Part shown: positions 7,990 to 16,291 of the stretch, piece after piece
Layout: each line of letters opens with the position of its first letter
Position numbering within the stretch: position 1 is the first letter of the stretch
DNA from: CF-96 sp036269455
GTDB lineage: Bacteria > Chloroflexota > Dormibacteria > Aeolococcales > Aeolococcaceae
Direction: 5' to 3'
NCBI GenBank assembly: GCA_036269455.1
Contig: DATARS010000062.1
Coordinates: 1 to 42,365, forward strand
DNA: 42,365 nucleotides
Translations under genes and position numbers: made by a program
The notes under the pieces: model-generated
Databases searched by the model: none
Seen by the model: the letters and a program-made list of their open reading frames with translations, nothing else
What the model was told of the DNA's origin: nothing

Positions 7990-8700
7990 GTGCTCGAGGA
8001 CCACCGGCGCAGCCGCGGCGTCCATCCCCCCGCGCTCTTTGCCGCGTACGCGTCCACGCGGCTGCGGGCGCCGCTGCGCCCGGCGGTGCCGCTTCCGCCG
8101 GGGCTGACCGAGACCACCGGCCCGCGGCCCGCGGCGGAGAGGGTGCTCGCCGCCGCCGCCGACCTCACCCGGGACGGCGCCGGCGAGCCCCTCGGCGAGC
8201 GGATCGTCGTCGCCGGTCGCGTCGTCGACGAGGACGAACGCCCGGTGGCGGGAACGGTGGTGGAGATCTGGCAGGCCAACGCCGCCGGCCGCTACTCCCA
8301 TCCCGACGACCGGCACCGCGCACCGCTCGACCCCAACTTCCGAGGGGTGGGGCGCTGCCTCACCGGCGCGGACGGCGGGTACCGGTTCGTCACCATCCGC
8401 CCCGGCGCGTATCCGTGGCGCAACCACGCCAACGCCTGGCGGCCGGCGCACATCCACTTCTCGCTGCTGGGGCGCGCCTTCGCCGAGCGGCTGGTGACCC
8501 AGATGTACTTCCCCGGCGACCCGCTGCTCGACCACGACCCGATCGCGGCGTCGATCCCCGACCCGGCGGCGCGACGGCGGCTGGTCGCGACCTGGTCGCC
8601 CGAGCTCACCGAGCCCGAGTGGGCGCTCGGGTACCGGTGGGACATCGTGCTCCGCGGCGGCGTCTCGACACCGCTGCACGCCGCGGAGGGGCCCGGATGA
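7990..8700 (+). CDS. pcaH: Protocatechuate 3,4-dioxygenase beta subunit
   Basis: A 236-aa intradiol dioxygenase subunit that carries the catalytic non-heme Fe(III) and opens protocatechuate to 3-carboxy-cis,cis-muconate. All four iron ligands are visible: Tyr102 in NAAGRYSHPDD, Tyr141 in GAYPWRN, and His154 and His156 in RPAHIHF. Their spacing (39, 13 and 2 residues) matches Tyr408, Tyr447, His460 and His462 of the Pseudomonas enzyme. APLDPNFRGVGRCLTGADG and LVTQMYFPGDPL are also family-typical. The GTG at 7990 is selected from position, length and the -10 at 7974; the frame stays open upstream into DUF1697. The pcaG start overlaps the stop as ATGA at 8697. Confidence 0.95.
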   Translation: MLEDHRRSRGVHPPALFAAYASTRLRAPLRPAVPLPPGLTETTGPRPAAERVLAAAADLTRDGAGEPLGERIVVAGRVVDEDERPVAGTVVEIWQANAAGRYSHPDDRHRAPLDPNFRGVGRCLTGADGGYRFVTIRPGAYPWRNHANAWRPAHIHFSLLGRAFAERLVTQMYFPGDPLLDHDPIAASIPDPAARRRLVATWSPELTEPEWALGYRWDIVLRGGVSTPLHAAEGPG

Positions 8701-9230
8701 CCCGCCTCGAGACGCCTTCGCAGACGGTCGGCCCATTCTTCGCGCTCGCCCTCCCCTGGGCGGCGGGCGCCGAGGTGGTGCCGCCGGGGACGCCGGGCGC
8801 GGTGCGCATCCGCGGCCGGGTGCTCGACGGAGCCGGCGAGCCGGTGGCCGACGCCCTGGTGGAGACCTGGCAGGCGGGCCCGGACGGCCGGTTCGACCAG
8901 GCCGGGTTCGGCGGGTTCGCGCAGTGCGCCACCGGGGCGGACGGGGGCTGGGAGATCCTCACCCTGAAGCCGGGACCGCTCCCCGCCCCCGGCGGCGGCG
9001 TCGAGGCGCCGCACCTCGACGTCTCCGTCCTCGCCCGCGGCCTGCTGGTGCGGCTCGTCACCCGCATCTACTTCCCCGACGAGGCCGGGGCGAACGCCGC
9101 CGATCCGGTGCTCTCCGCGCTCGACGACCCCGCCGCGCGCGCCACGCTCGTGGCGGTCGCCGAGGGCGGCGACCTGCGCTTCGACATCCACCTCCAGGGC
9201 GACGATGAGACCGTCTTCTTCGAGCTCTGA
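8697..9230 (+). CDS. pcaG: Protocatechuate 3,4-dioxygenase alpha subunit
   Basis: A 177-aa structural partner of PcaH in the alpha/beta protocatechuate 3,4-dioxygenase. It starts LETPSQTVGPFFALALPW, the standard PcaG N-terminus, then shows IRGRVLDGAGEPVADALVE and ends LQGDDETVFFEL. As expected for the non-catalytic alpha chain, it lacks the iron ligands, having APHLDVSV where PcaH has the AHIHF block. It overlaps pcaH by 4 nt and pcaB by 26 nt, so the three are one transcriptional and translational unit. Confidence 0.95.
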   Translation: MTRLETPSQTVGPFFALALPWAAGAEVVPPGTPGAVRIRGRVLDGAGEPVADALVETWQAGPDGRFDQAGFGGFAQCATGADGGWEILTLKPGPLPAPGGGVEAPHLDVSVLARGLLVRLVTRIYFPDEAGANAADPVLSALDDPAARATLVAVAEGGDLRFDIHLQGDDETVFFEL

Positions 9231-10560
9231 CGGCGGCGGGCTGACCGGCCCGCTCTTCGGCTCGCCGGCGGTCGACGCGCTGCTGAGCGACGGCGCCTGG
9301 GTGTGCGCGATGCTCGAGGTCGAGGCGGCGCTCGCCGGTGCGTGCGCCGGGGCGGGCGTGGTCCCGGCCGAGGCCGCCGCCGAGATCGCCGCGGCGTGTC
9401 GCGAGGTGCACCTCGACGTCGACGATCTCGGCCGGCGCGCGCTCGCCGCGGGCAACCCGGTGGTGCCGCTCGTCGCCGACCTCGAGGCGCGGCTCTCCGA
9501 GGCGGCGCGGCCCCACCTGCACCGCGGCGCCACCAGCCAGGACGTCGTCGACACCGCGCTGATGCTGCTGGCGCGGCACGCGCTGGGGCCGCTGCTCGAC
9601 GACCTCGCCGCCGTCGCCGCCGCGAGCGCGCGGCTGGCGGCCGAGCATCGCGACACTCCGATGGCGGCGCGCACCCTGCTCCAGCAGGCGCTCCCCACCA
9701 CCTTCGGGCTGCGCTGCGCCGGCTGGATGGTCGCCGTCGACGACGTCTGCCGCGAGCTCGCCACGGTTCGCGAGCAGCGCATCGCCGTCCAGCTCGGCGG
9801 GGCCGCGGGGACGCTGGCGGCGCTCGGCGACGCCGGTCCCGAGGTGATGCGGCGCCTCGCCGCGGGGCTGGGCCTCGCCGAGCCGGTGCTCCCCTGGCAC
9901 ACCGACCGGGTGCGCATCGCCGAGCTCGCCGGTGCCCTGGGCACGGCGGCGGGAGCGCTCGGCAAGATCGCCGGCGACGTGGTTCTGCTCAGCCAGACCG
10001 AGGTGGGGGAGGTGGCCGAGGCGCAGGGCGGGGGCTCGTCGACGCTGCCGCAGAAGCACAACCCGGTCCGCGCCGTCCTCGCCGGCGCCGGTGCCCGCCG
10101 CGCCCCCGGCCTGGTCGCCACCCTGCTCGCCGCCATGCCCCAGGAGCACGAGCGTGCCGCCGGCGCCTGGCACGCGGAGTGGGACACCCTGCGCGACCTG
10201 CTCCGCGTCACCGGCGGTGCCGCCGCCCACGTCCGCGCCTCGCTCGACACCCTGCGTGTCGACCCGGCGCGGATGCGTGCCAACCTCGAGCTGACCCGCG
10301 GCGCACTGCTCGCCGAGAGCGTCGCCGGCCTGCTTGCCCCGGCGCTCGGACGAGGCGGAGCCCAGCGGCTGGTGCACGACTGCGTCCGCCGCGCCGAGGC
10401 GGGCGGGACCGGCCTCCGCGAGGTGCTGGCGGCCGACCCCCGGGTGCGCGAACATCTCTCCGATGCGCAGATCGACGCCGCCCTCGACCCCGCCGCCCAC
10501 CTCGGCGCGGCGGCAGCACTGGTCGACCGGGCGCTGCGGGCGCACGCGGCGGGACGGTGA
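9205..10560 (+). CDS. pcaB: 3-carboxy-cis,cis-muconate cycloisomerase
   Basis: A 451-aa member of the fumarase/aspartase superfamily that lactonises carboxymuconate, the product of PcaHG. The conserved regions are LHRGATSQDVVDTA near 104-117 and the signature loop GSSTLPQKHNPV at 277-288, where the loop Ser is the likely catalytic base. ARTLLQQALPTTFGL is typical of the PcaB branch. The ATG at 9205 lies inside the end of pcaG (26-nt overlap). A downstream GTG/ATG start near the LTGPLFGSPAVD motif would also be possible, since the first 12 residues are low-complexity Ser/Gly. The later pathway steps (pcaC, pcaD and others) are not in the window. Confidence 0.93.
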   Translation: MRPSSSSSDGGGLTGPLFGSPAVDALLSDGAWVCAMLEVEAALAGACAGAGVVPAEAAAEIAAACREVHLDVDDLGRRALAAGNPVVPLVADLEARLSEAARPHLHRGATSQDVVDTALMLLARHALGPLLDDLAAVAAASARLAAEHRDTPMAARTLLQQALPTTFGLRCAGWMVAVDDVCRELATVREQRIAVQLGGAAGTLAALGDAGPEVMRRLAAGLGLAEPVLPWHTDRVRIAELAGALGTAAGALGKIAGDVVLLSQTEVGEVAEAQGGGSSTLPQKHNPVRAVLAGAGARRAPGLVATLLAAMPQEHERAAGAWHAEWDTLRDLLRVTGGAAAHVRASLDTLRVDPARMRANLELTRGALLAESVAGLLAPALGRGGAQRLVHDCVRRAEAGGTGLREVLAADPRVREHLSDAQIDAALDPAAHLGAAAALVDRALRAHAAGR

Positions 10561-11804
10561 GCGCTGAGGCGCCGGCGGGCTGCCCGGTCGTCGCCGACTT
10601 CGACCCGCTCGCGCCGGGGTACATGGCGGATCCCATGGCGGTGCTCGCGGCGCTTCCGGCGGGGTGCCGGCCGCTCTTCTACGCCCCCTCCCTCGACCAC
10701 GTGGTGGTCGTCGACCACGGGCTGATCGACGAGGTCTTCCGCCACCCCGAGGTCTACTCGGCGGGGAACACCCAGCGGCCGCTGGTGCCGATCGTCCCCG
10801 AGGCGCAGGCCATCCTCAGCTCGAGCGGCCACACCCCGCGGCCCTCGATGGCGAGCCTCGACCCGCCGGCGCACGCCCGGCTGCGCCGTCCCGCGGCGCG
10901 CGCCTTCACCCCCCGGCGGGTGAGCGGGATGGCCGCCACCATCCGCACCACATCCGCCGGGCTGCTCGGCGCCGTCGAGGGCGAGGAGCGCTTCGACATC
11001 ACCGCAGCGCTCGCGCACCCGCTGCCCGCCAGCGTCGTCTTCGCCCTGATGGGCATCCCCGAGGACCACTGGGCGCGGCTGAAGCGCTGGTGCGGCTACC
11101 GCGCCGAGCTGAGCTGGGGCCGGCCCGGACCAGAGACCCAGGTCGAGATCGCCACCCACATCACCGCGTACCGCGGCTTCCTCCGTGACTTCGTCGCCCT
11201 GCGCGTCACCGACCGCGCCGACGACCTCTGCAGCGACCTGCTCGCCATCCACGACGAGGATCCCGAGCAGCTCGGCCTCGACGAGGTCACCTCGATCCTC
11301 TTCTCGCTGAGCTTCGCGGGCCACGAGACCACCACCGGTCTGATCGGCAACGCGGTGCGCCGGCTGCTCGAGCGCCGCGAGCTCTGGGAGGAGGTGGTCA
11401 CCGATCCCGGGCTCGCCGGCGCCGCCGTCGACGAGACCCTGCGCTTCGACACCTCGGTGCCGATCTGGCGCCGGATCACCAGCCGCGACACCGAGCTCGC
11501 CGGGGTGCCGCTGCCCGCCGGCACCAAGCTCGCCCTGTGGCTCGCCGCCTGCAACCGCGATCCCGCCGTCTTCTCCGACCCGGAGCGCTTCGACCTGCAC
11601 CGCCCCGACGCCCACCGCGCCCTCTCCTTCGGCAGGGGCGCCCACTTCTGCCTCGGCGCCGGGCTCGCCCGGCTCGAGGCGCAGCTCGCCCTCGAGGAGC
11701 TCGCCGGCCGGTTCCCCCGGTTGCACCTGGTCCCCGGCCAGCAGCTGTGCTTCCACCCCAACATCGCCTTCCGGGGCCCGCTGGAGCTCTGGGTCCACCC
11801 CTAG
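10557..11804 (+). CDS. Cytochrome P450 in the pca operon
   Basis: A 415-aa soluble bacterial class-I P450. The I-helix oxygen-activation motif is AGHETTT at 254-260. The K-helix EXXR is ETLR at 293-296. The heme loop SFGRGAHFCLGAGLARLE has the thiolate ligand Cys365. The GTG start at 10557 overlaps the pcaB stop as GTGA, so it is co-translated with protocatechuate genes. Inference: it may make an aromatic ring substrate accessible, for example by O-demethylating a methoxybenzoate to 4-hydroxybenzoate or protocatechuate. The sequence does not show substrate. Redox partners are not adjacent; the FprA-like reductase at 3909 is a candidate. Its stop codon TAG (11802-11804) is also the first half of the next gene's -10 box. 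Confidence 0.93.
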   Translation: MSAEAPAGCPVVADFDPLAPGYMADPMAVLAALPAGCRPLFYAPSLDHVVVVDHGLIDEVFRHPEVYSAGNTQRPLVPIVPEAQAILSSSGHTPRPSMASLDPPAHARLRRPAARAFTPRRVSGMAATIRTTSAGLLGAVEGEERFDITAALAHPLPASVVFALMGIPEDHWARLKRWCGYRAELSWGRPGPETQVEIATHITAYRGFLRDFVALRVTDRADDLCSDLLAIHDEDPEQLGLDEVTSILFSLSFAGHETTTGLIGNAVRRLLERRELWEEVVTDPGLAGAAVDETLRFDTSVPIWRRITSRDTELAGVPLPAGTKLALWLAACNRDPAVFSDPERFDLHRPDAHRALSFGRGAHFCLGAGLARLEAQLALEELAGRFPRLHLVPGQQLCFHPNIAFRGPLELWVHP

Positions 11805-11807
11805 AAT
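11802..11807 (+). promoter_or_regulatory. -10 hexamer TAGAAT for a leaderless mRNA
   Basis: TAGAAT is 7 nt before ATG 11815, and no ribosome-binding site intervenes. Its first three bases are the P450 stop codon, so the element is fixed by both functions. Confidence 0.65.
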
Positions 11808-11814
11808 CTCGGCG

Positions 11815-12759
11815 ATGGCGGTCACCTGGAGCGACGAGATCGACGACGTTCTCGCCTCCGATCTCACCGTCGCCCTCGCCTACCCCACGCCCGCGGGAGG
11901 TGTGGTGGTCGCCCCGGTGGCGCCGATCGGGCTGCGCGACCGCGAGGCGGGGACGGTCAGCTTCACCACCTCGCTGGGATTCGGGCGCAAGCTCGAGCGG
12001 ATCCGCCGCGATCCGCGGGTCGCGCTCAGCTACCACACCCGCGAGCACGGCTTCTCGCGGAGCGGCTGCTTCGTCCACGTGCAGGGCACCGCGACCCCCC
12101 GCCGTCTCGACCCCGAGACGCTCCGGCGTGAGGTGGGTGGACGCAGCGAGCGCTTCATGGGGCCGCCGAGGACCGGGCGCTTCTGGGACGGCTGGCTGCG
12201 CGAGTACTACCAGGACCGGCTCGTCGTCGACGTCGCCGTCACCCGGGTCGTGGTCTGGCGCGACCTGCAGTGCGGCGGCGAGCCGCTGGTCGCCGGCGAT
12301 CCGCTCCCCGCGGCGCCGCCGGCCGCGCAGGCCGAGCCGGCCAAGGGCGCGGGGCCGCGGCTCGACAGCGTCAGGGCCGCCGCCCGGCTGCGCACCCTGC
12401 CCCACTGCCTGCTCGGCTACCTCCAGGCCGACGGCCACCCCGCGGTGGTTCCGGTGACCGCGGGCTCGGGTGGCGCCGACGGCATCCGCCTCACCAGCCG
12501 CGGCGCGCCGCTGCCCCTCGGCGGGCGGCGTGCCGGCCTGATGGCCCACAGCTTCCGGGCGAAGCTCGTGGGCCTGGAGATGCGCCAGCACACCGGCTGG
12601 CTGACCGCCGACCGGCCCGACGCCGCGGTCTACGCCCCGCACACCGCCAGGGGCTTCCGCGCCCCGCCCAACAAGACGCTGCTGCTCCTCGCCAACGGGC
12701 TGATGGCGAAGAAGGGCCTGCGCGACGCCCGCCGCTCAGGGGCGGCCGACCGGGTCTGA
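11815..12759 (+). CDS. Two-domain PPOX-like (split-barrel, FMN/F420-type) protein
   Basis: A 314-aa protein that looks like two tandem pyridoxamine-5'-phosphate-oxidase-like split beta-barrels. The first (about 1-150) has VVVAPVAPIGLRDREAG, then a GFGRKLERIRRDPRVALSY stretch typical of F420/FMN-binding PPOX proteins. The second (about 180-285) repeats the pattern with GHPAVVPVTAGS and HSFRAKLVGLEMRQHTGWL. A Pro/Ala linker near 160-180 separates them. Such proteins reduce or oxidise small molecules with FMN or F420, or simply bind heme or flavin; the cofactor cannot be decided here. It has its own leaderless promoter but follows the P450 by only 10 nt. Its last 24 nt overlap the convergent DHA2 transporter. 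Confidence 0.75.
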   Translation: MAVTWSDEIDDVLASDLTVALAYPTPAGGVVVAPVAPIGLRDREAGTVSFTTSLGFGRKLERIRRDPRVALSYHTREHGFSRSGCFVHVQGTATPRRLDPETLRREVGGRSERFMGPPRTGRFWDGWLREYYQDRLVVDVAVTRVVVWRDLQCGGEPLVAGDPLPAAPPAAQAEPAKGAGPRLDSVRAAARLRTLPHCLLGYLQADGHPAVVPVTAGSGGADGIRLTSRGAPLPLGGRRAGLMAHSFRAKLVGLEMRQHTGWLTADRPDAAVYAPHTARGFRAPPNKTLLLLANGLMAKKGLRDARRSGAADRV

Positions 12760-14262
12760 ACCGGCGGCGACCCGCGCCACGGCCGGCACCAGGCATCCGG
12801 CGGGATGCTGGCAGGCGTGCAGCACGCTCGGCGGCGGTGCGGGCACGACCTCGGCGCCGCGACGCACGGTGAGCAGCGCCACCACCCCGCCGGCGGCGCA
12901 GACCAGGCCGGCGATGATCATCGCGCCGTGGTAGGCGGTGACGTACGCGGGGCTGCCCAGCCGGGTTGATGCCATCCCCGACACCAACGGGAGGGTGGCG
13001 ACGGCGATCAGCGCGGCCACCCGGGCGACCGCGTTGTTGACCGCCGAGGCGACGCCGGCGTGGCGCTCCTCGACGGCGCCGAGGACCGCCGCGGTCAGTG
13101 GGGCCACGGTGATGGAGATGCCGAGCCCGACCACCACCACCCCGGGGAGCACGTCGCGGAGATAGTCGGCGTGGCCGCCGATGCCGGCGAGCAGGATCAG
13201 GCCGAGGCCGAGGACCAGCGGACCCACGGTCATCGGCAGCCGCGGTCCGATCCGCTGGGCGAGGGCGCCCACGCGCGCGGAGAGCAGGAGCGTCAGCAGG
13301 GTGAGCGGCGTCAGCGCCGCCCCGGCGGCGATCGGCGACCAGTGCGCCGCCACCTGGAGCTGGAGGACGGTGAGGAAGATCGCGGTGCCGAGGCCGCCGT
13401 ACACGGCGAAGGTGGCCAGGTTGGCGCCGGTGAACTGGAGGTCGCGGAAGAGCGAGGGCGGGAGCATCGGCGCGCGCGCCCTCCGCTCGACGATGACGAA
13501 GGCGGCCAGGGCAAGGGCGCCCGCCACCCCGGTGATCACCACCCCGGTCCGGTCGCCGGGGTGGGAGGCCTCGGTGAGCGCATAGACCACGCCGCCGAGT
13601 CCCGCGACGCCGAGCACCGAGCCGGCGATGTCCGGCGGCCCCGAGGCGTCGCGGTCGAACGTCTCGGGGACATGGCGGAGCGCGGCCCAGGCGGTGAACG
13701 CGGCCACCGGCAGGTTGAGCACGAAGATGAGCCGCCAGGAGACCGCCGCGACCAGCCAGCCGCCCAGCAGGGGGCCCACCGCCCCCGCCAGTCCCTGGGT
13801 CCCCGCCCAGGCGCCGATGGCGCGGCCGCGGTCCTGGGGCCGGAAGCTGGCGGTGAGGATCGCCAGGCTCTCGGGGGTGAGCATCGCGCCGCCGGCCCCC
13901 TGGAGCAGCCGCGCGGCGATGAGCAGGCCGGTCGAGGGCGCCACCGCGCAGAGCAGGGAGGCGGCGGTGAAGACGGCGAGGCCGATCACCAGCAACCGGC
14001 GGCGGCCGTAGCGGTCGCCGAGGGCGCCCCCGAGGAGCAGCAGCGAGCCCAGCGCCAGGGTGTAGCCGTTGACCGTCCACTGCAGCCCGGAGAACTCGCT
14101 GTGGAGATCGCGCCCGATCGCCGGCAGGGCGACGTTGACCACGGTCGCGTCGAGGGCCGCCACCGCCGAGGAGAGGATGCTGACCACCAGCACCCAGCGT
14201 CCCGCACGGGTGCCGTAGGCGACCTGTCCGGGCCCGATCGGCTCGTCGAGGTTCGGGCCCAC
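12736..14262 (-). CDS. DHA2-family (EmrB/QacA) MFS drug transporter, 14 TMS
   Basis: A 508-aa proton-coupled major-facilitator antiporter in the cytoplasmic membrane. TM1 contains SSAVAALDATVVNVALPAI, the DHA2 motif D1. LGDRYGRRRLLVIG is the motif-A loop after TM2. AGGAMLTPESLAI and the motif-C-like GLAGAVGPLLGGWL follow. Hydrophobic segments continue to a total consistent with 14 helices, and a short soluble C-tail remains. The GTG at 14262 is chosen because TATCAT lies 6 nt upstream, a leaderless arrangement. It is divergent from a second DHA2 transporter at 14379. The family exports hydrophobic toxic compounds or antibiotics; the substrate is unknown. The 3' end overlaps the PPOX-like gene by 24 nt. 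Confidence 0.9.
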   Translation of the reverse strand: MGPNLDEPIGPGQVAYGTRAGRWVLVVSILSSAVAALDATVVNVALPAIGRDLHSEFSGLQWTVNGYTLALGSLLLLGGALGDRYGRRRLLVIGLAVFTAASLLCAVAPSTGLLIAARLLQGAGGAMLTPESLAILTASFRPQDRGRAIGAWAGTQGLAGAVGPLLGGWLVAAVSWRLIFVLNLPVAAFTAWAALRHVPETFDRDASGPPDIAGSVLGVAGLGGVVYALTEASHPGDRTGVVITGVAGALALAAFVIVERRARAPMLPPSLFRDLQFTGANLATFAVYGGLGTAIFLTVLQLQVAAHWSPIAAGAALTPLTLLTLLLSARVGALAQRIGPRLPMTVGPLVLGLGLILLAGIGGHADYLRDVLPGVVVVGLGISITVAPLTAAVLGAVEERHAGVASAVNNAVARVAALIAVATLPLVSGMASTRLGSPAYVTAYHGAMIIAGLVCAAGGVVALLTVRRGAEVVPAPPPSVLHACQHPAGCLVPAVARVAAGSDPVGRP

Positions 14263-14268
14263 GCGGCG

Positions 14269-14274
14269 ATGATA
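14269..14274 (-). promoter_or_regulatory. -10 hexamer TATCAT for a leaderless DHA2 transporter mRNA
   Basis: TATCAT read on the minus strand stands 6 nt before GTG 14262, with no Shine-Dalgarno between them. Confidence 0.6.
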
Positions 14275-14303
14275 GGCGCCGGGAACCGCATTCCGATCTC
14301 GGC

Positions 14304-14309
14304 TATGCT
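14304..14309 (+). promoter_or_regulatory. -10 hexamer TATGCT for the second DHA2 transporter
   Basis: TATGCT lies 70 nt before the chosen GTG 14379, giving a leader of roughly 60 nt. If GTG 14310 were used instead, it would touch this box and could not be on the transcript, which argues for 14379. Confidence 0.5.
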
Positions 14310-14378
14310 GTGCTCTCGACCGGCAGATCGTGCCGCCGCGTGGAGGGGCTGCGTGACCGGAATGGGGGGTCAGATGAC

Positions 14379-16085
14379 GTGAGCCGCGAGGCGCGTGCGC
14401 ACGTCGAGGCCGACGCCAAGCCGGTCCGCTGGGGGCTCCCTCTGACCGTCCTGGTGGTCGGCATGTTCATGTCGATCCTCGACACCGACATCGTCAACGT
14501 CGCCGTGCCCACCATGCAGCGCGACTTCGGCGCCACCACCGACCAGGTGCAGTGGGTGGCGACGATCTACACCCTGATGCTGGGGATCGTGGTGCCGGCG
14601 AGCGGCTGGCTCGGCGACCGCTACGGGCTCGACCGCATCTACAACATCGCCCTGGTCGCCTTCGCCGCAGGGTCTGCGCTCTGCGGTGTGGCCTGGAGCC
14701 TGAACAGCCTGCTCTTCTTCCGGGTGGTGCAGGCGATCGGCGGAGGGCTGATGCCGGCGGTGTCGATGGCGATGCTCTACAAGATCGTGCCGCCGCAGCG
14801 GCTCGGCGTCGCCATGGGGCTCTTCGGTCTCGGCGTGCTCTTCGCCCCCACCGTCGGCCCGACCGTGGGCGGGTACCTCGTCGAGTACGTCAACTGGCGG
14901 CTGATCTTCTACATCAACGTCCCCATCGGCGCCCTGGGCCTGATCGCCGCGCTGATGGTGCTGCCGCGGTTCCCCAAGATCGTCGGCCAGCGCTTCGACG
15001 TCGCCGGATTCCTCACCGTCTCGACCGGCCTCTTTGCCCTGCTGCTCGCCCTCTCCAAGGGCGCCGACTGGGGCTGGAGCTCGTACCGCGTCCTCGGGCT
15101 CTTCGCGATCGGAGCACTGTGCCTGGCGATCTTCGCGGTGGTCGAGCTCTCGGTCTCGGAGCCGCTCATCGACGTGCACGTCTTCCGCTACCCGAACTTC
15201 ACCAACTCGCTGGCGCTCATCTCCTTCCTCATGGCCGGCCTCTTCGGGCTGTACTTCTACATCCCGCTGTTCCTCCAGGAGGGGGAGGGGCTCGGCGCTC
15301 TGCAGGCGGGGCTGCTGCTGCTCCTCCCGGCGCTGCTCACCGGCCTCACCATGCCCTTCGCCGGGAAGGTCTACGACAAGGTCGGGGCGCGATGGCCGGC
15401 GGCGGTCGGCTGCCTGGTGGTGGCCTACGGCACCTACCTGATGCGCAACGTCACCCCGGACACCCCCCGGGGGACCCTGGTCCTGTGGATGTGCGTGCGC
15501 AACTTCGGCATGGGCATCGCGTTCATGCCGATCATGGCCAGTTCGATGGCGGGGATGCCTGCGGCAGAGGTGAACCGGGCCAGCGCGGTGAGCAACATCG
15601 CCCAGCGGGTGTCCTCGGCGTTCGGCCTTGCCGTGATGACCTCGCTGCTCACCACCCAGATGGCCCAGCAGTACTCCAGCCGGGCCTCGCTCAGCGTCGC
15701 CGGGATGGCCGCCGACCCCCACCTCAGCGGTCCGGGGATGCTCGGCTGGCACGGGGCGGTGCAGACCGCCGCCTTCGGCGGCGGCCTCGGCGACCTGTTC
15801 CTGGTCACCGCCGGGGGGACGGCGCTCTGCGCCCTCCTGGCGCTGCTGCTGCCCAACAAGCCGGTCGAGGGCGGCGCGATGATGGCGATGATGGAGGGCG
15901 GGCCCGCACCCGCCTCGGAGGCGGCCGGGGTGGACGCCGCGGTCGTCGCGCCCGCAGCGCCCGAGCCCGAGCCCGAGCCTGCCCAGGCTCCGCCGCCGCG
16001 GCGCCGCACCGCCCCCCGGCGCAGCCCGGCCGCGCCCCCGGTGGCCGCGGCCGTGGCCACCACCGAGTCGCGGCTCTCGTCGTAG
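14379..16085 (+). CDS. DHA2-family MFS drug transporter with Pro/Ala/Arg C-tail
   Basis: A 568-aa 14-TMS drug/proton antiporter. Motifs include MFMSILDTDIVNVAVPTMQ in TM1, ASGWLGDRYGLDRIYN for motif A and FAPTVGPTVGGYLVEYVNWR around motif C. The start was set at GTG 14379, which has a G-rich ribosome-binding tract (GGGGGG at 14363-14368) about 10 nt ahead. The frame is open to 14310, but that start coincides with the promoter. After the last helix (LLLP near 500) there is an unusual cytoplasmic tail of about 65 residues with EPEPEPAQAPPPRRR and further Pro/Ala/Arg repeats. The DHA2 protein at 34421 has a similar tail at its N-terminus. A strong hairpin follows the stop. Confidence 0.9.
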   Translation: MSREARAHVEADAKPVRWGLPLTVLVVGMFMSILDTDIVNVAVPTMQRDFGATTDQVQWVATIYTLMLGIVVPASGWLGDRYGLDRIYNIALVAFAAGSALCGVAWSLNSLLFFRVVQAIGGGLMPAVSMAMLYKIVPPQRLGVAMGLFGLGVLFAPTVGPTVGGYLVEYVNWRLIFYINVPIGALGLIAALMVLPRFPKIVGQRFDVAGFLTVSTGLFALLLALSKGADWGWSSYRVLGLFAIGALCLAIFAVVELSVSEPLIDVHVFRYPNFTNSLALISFLMAGLFGLYFYIPLFLQEGEGLGALQAGLLLLLPALLTGLTMPFAGKVYDKVGARWPAAVGCLVVAYGTYLMRNVTPDTPRGTLVLWMCVRNFGMGIAFMPIMASSMAGMPAAEVNRASAVSNIAQRVSSAFGLAVMTSLLTTQMAQQYSSRASLSVAGMAADPHLSGPGMLGWHGAVQTAAFGGGLGDLFLVTAGGTALCALLALLLPNKPVEGGAMMAMMEGGPAPASEAAGVDAAVVAPAAPEPEPEPAQAPPPRRRTAPRRSPAAPPVAAAVATTESRLSS

Positions 16086-16093
16086 CCGGCCCT

Positions 16094-16123
16094 GGGAGTG
16101 GCGGCCCGGTGGCCGCTACTCCC
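16094..16123. terminator. Bidirectional hairpin terminator between convergent genes
   Basis: A 13-bp stem (16094-16106 with 16111-16123, one G-T pair) closes a CGGT loop. The flanks are only weakly T-rich, but the hairpin sits exactly between the stop of the DHA2 gene and the stop of the minus-strand His/Asp peptide gene. It could end both transcripts. Confidence 0.65.
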
Positions 16124-16156
16124 GCCGGTTCTGTGGCTTAGTTCTGTGACCGGTTC

Positions 16157-16288
16157 CTAGTCGTCGTCGTCGTCGTCGTTGTTGTCATCGTCGCCGTGGT
16201 CGTGACGATGGTCGTGGTCGCCGTGGTCGCCGTGATCGTCGTGACGATCGTGATCGTGCCGGTCGTGGAACACTCGCATCTCGGGCAT
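16157..16288 (-). CDS. His/Asp-rich 43-aa micropeptide coupled to an ABC exporter
   Basis: Not recognised. A 43-codon ORF starts ATG at 16288, only 3 nt after the ABC exporter stop, with a Shine-Dalgarno AGGAG 7 nt upstream inside the exporter's last codons. After MPEMRVF it is almost entirely His and Asp: 10 His and 18 Asp, plus a few Arg, Gly and Asn. His and Asp alternate in the middle (HDRHDHDRHDDHGDHGDHD) and the end is an oligo-Asp tail of six residues. There is no Cys, no signal peptide and no membrane segment. Such composition would be expected to bind Zn, Ni, Cu or Ca; that is inference. The position after an exporter suggests cargo, a metal-binding regulator of the exporter, or a metallochaperone. 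The GAC/CAC triplet nature means a low-complexity artefact must be considered, but the RBS, ATG, stop and following terminator support a gene. Confidence 0.65.
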   Translation of the reverse strand: MPEMRVFHDRHDHDRHDDHGDHGDHDHRHDHGDDDNNDDDDDD

Positions 16289-16291
16289 CTG

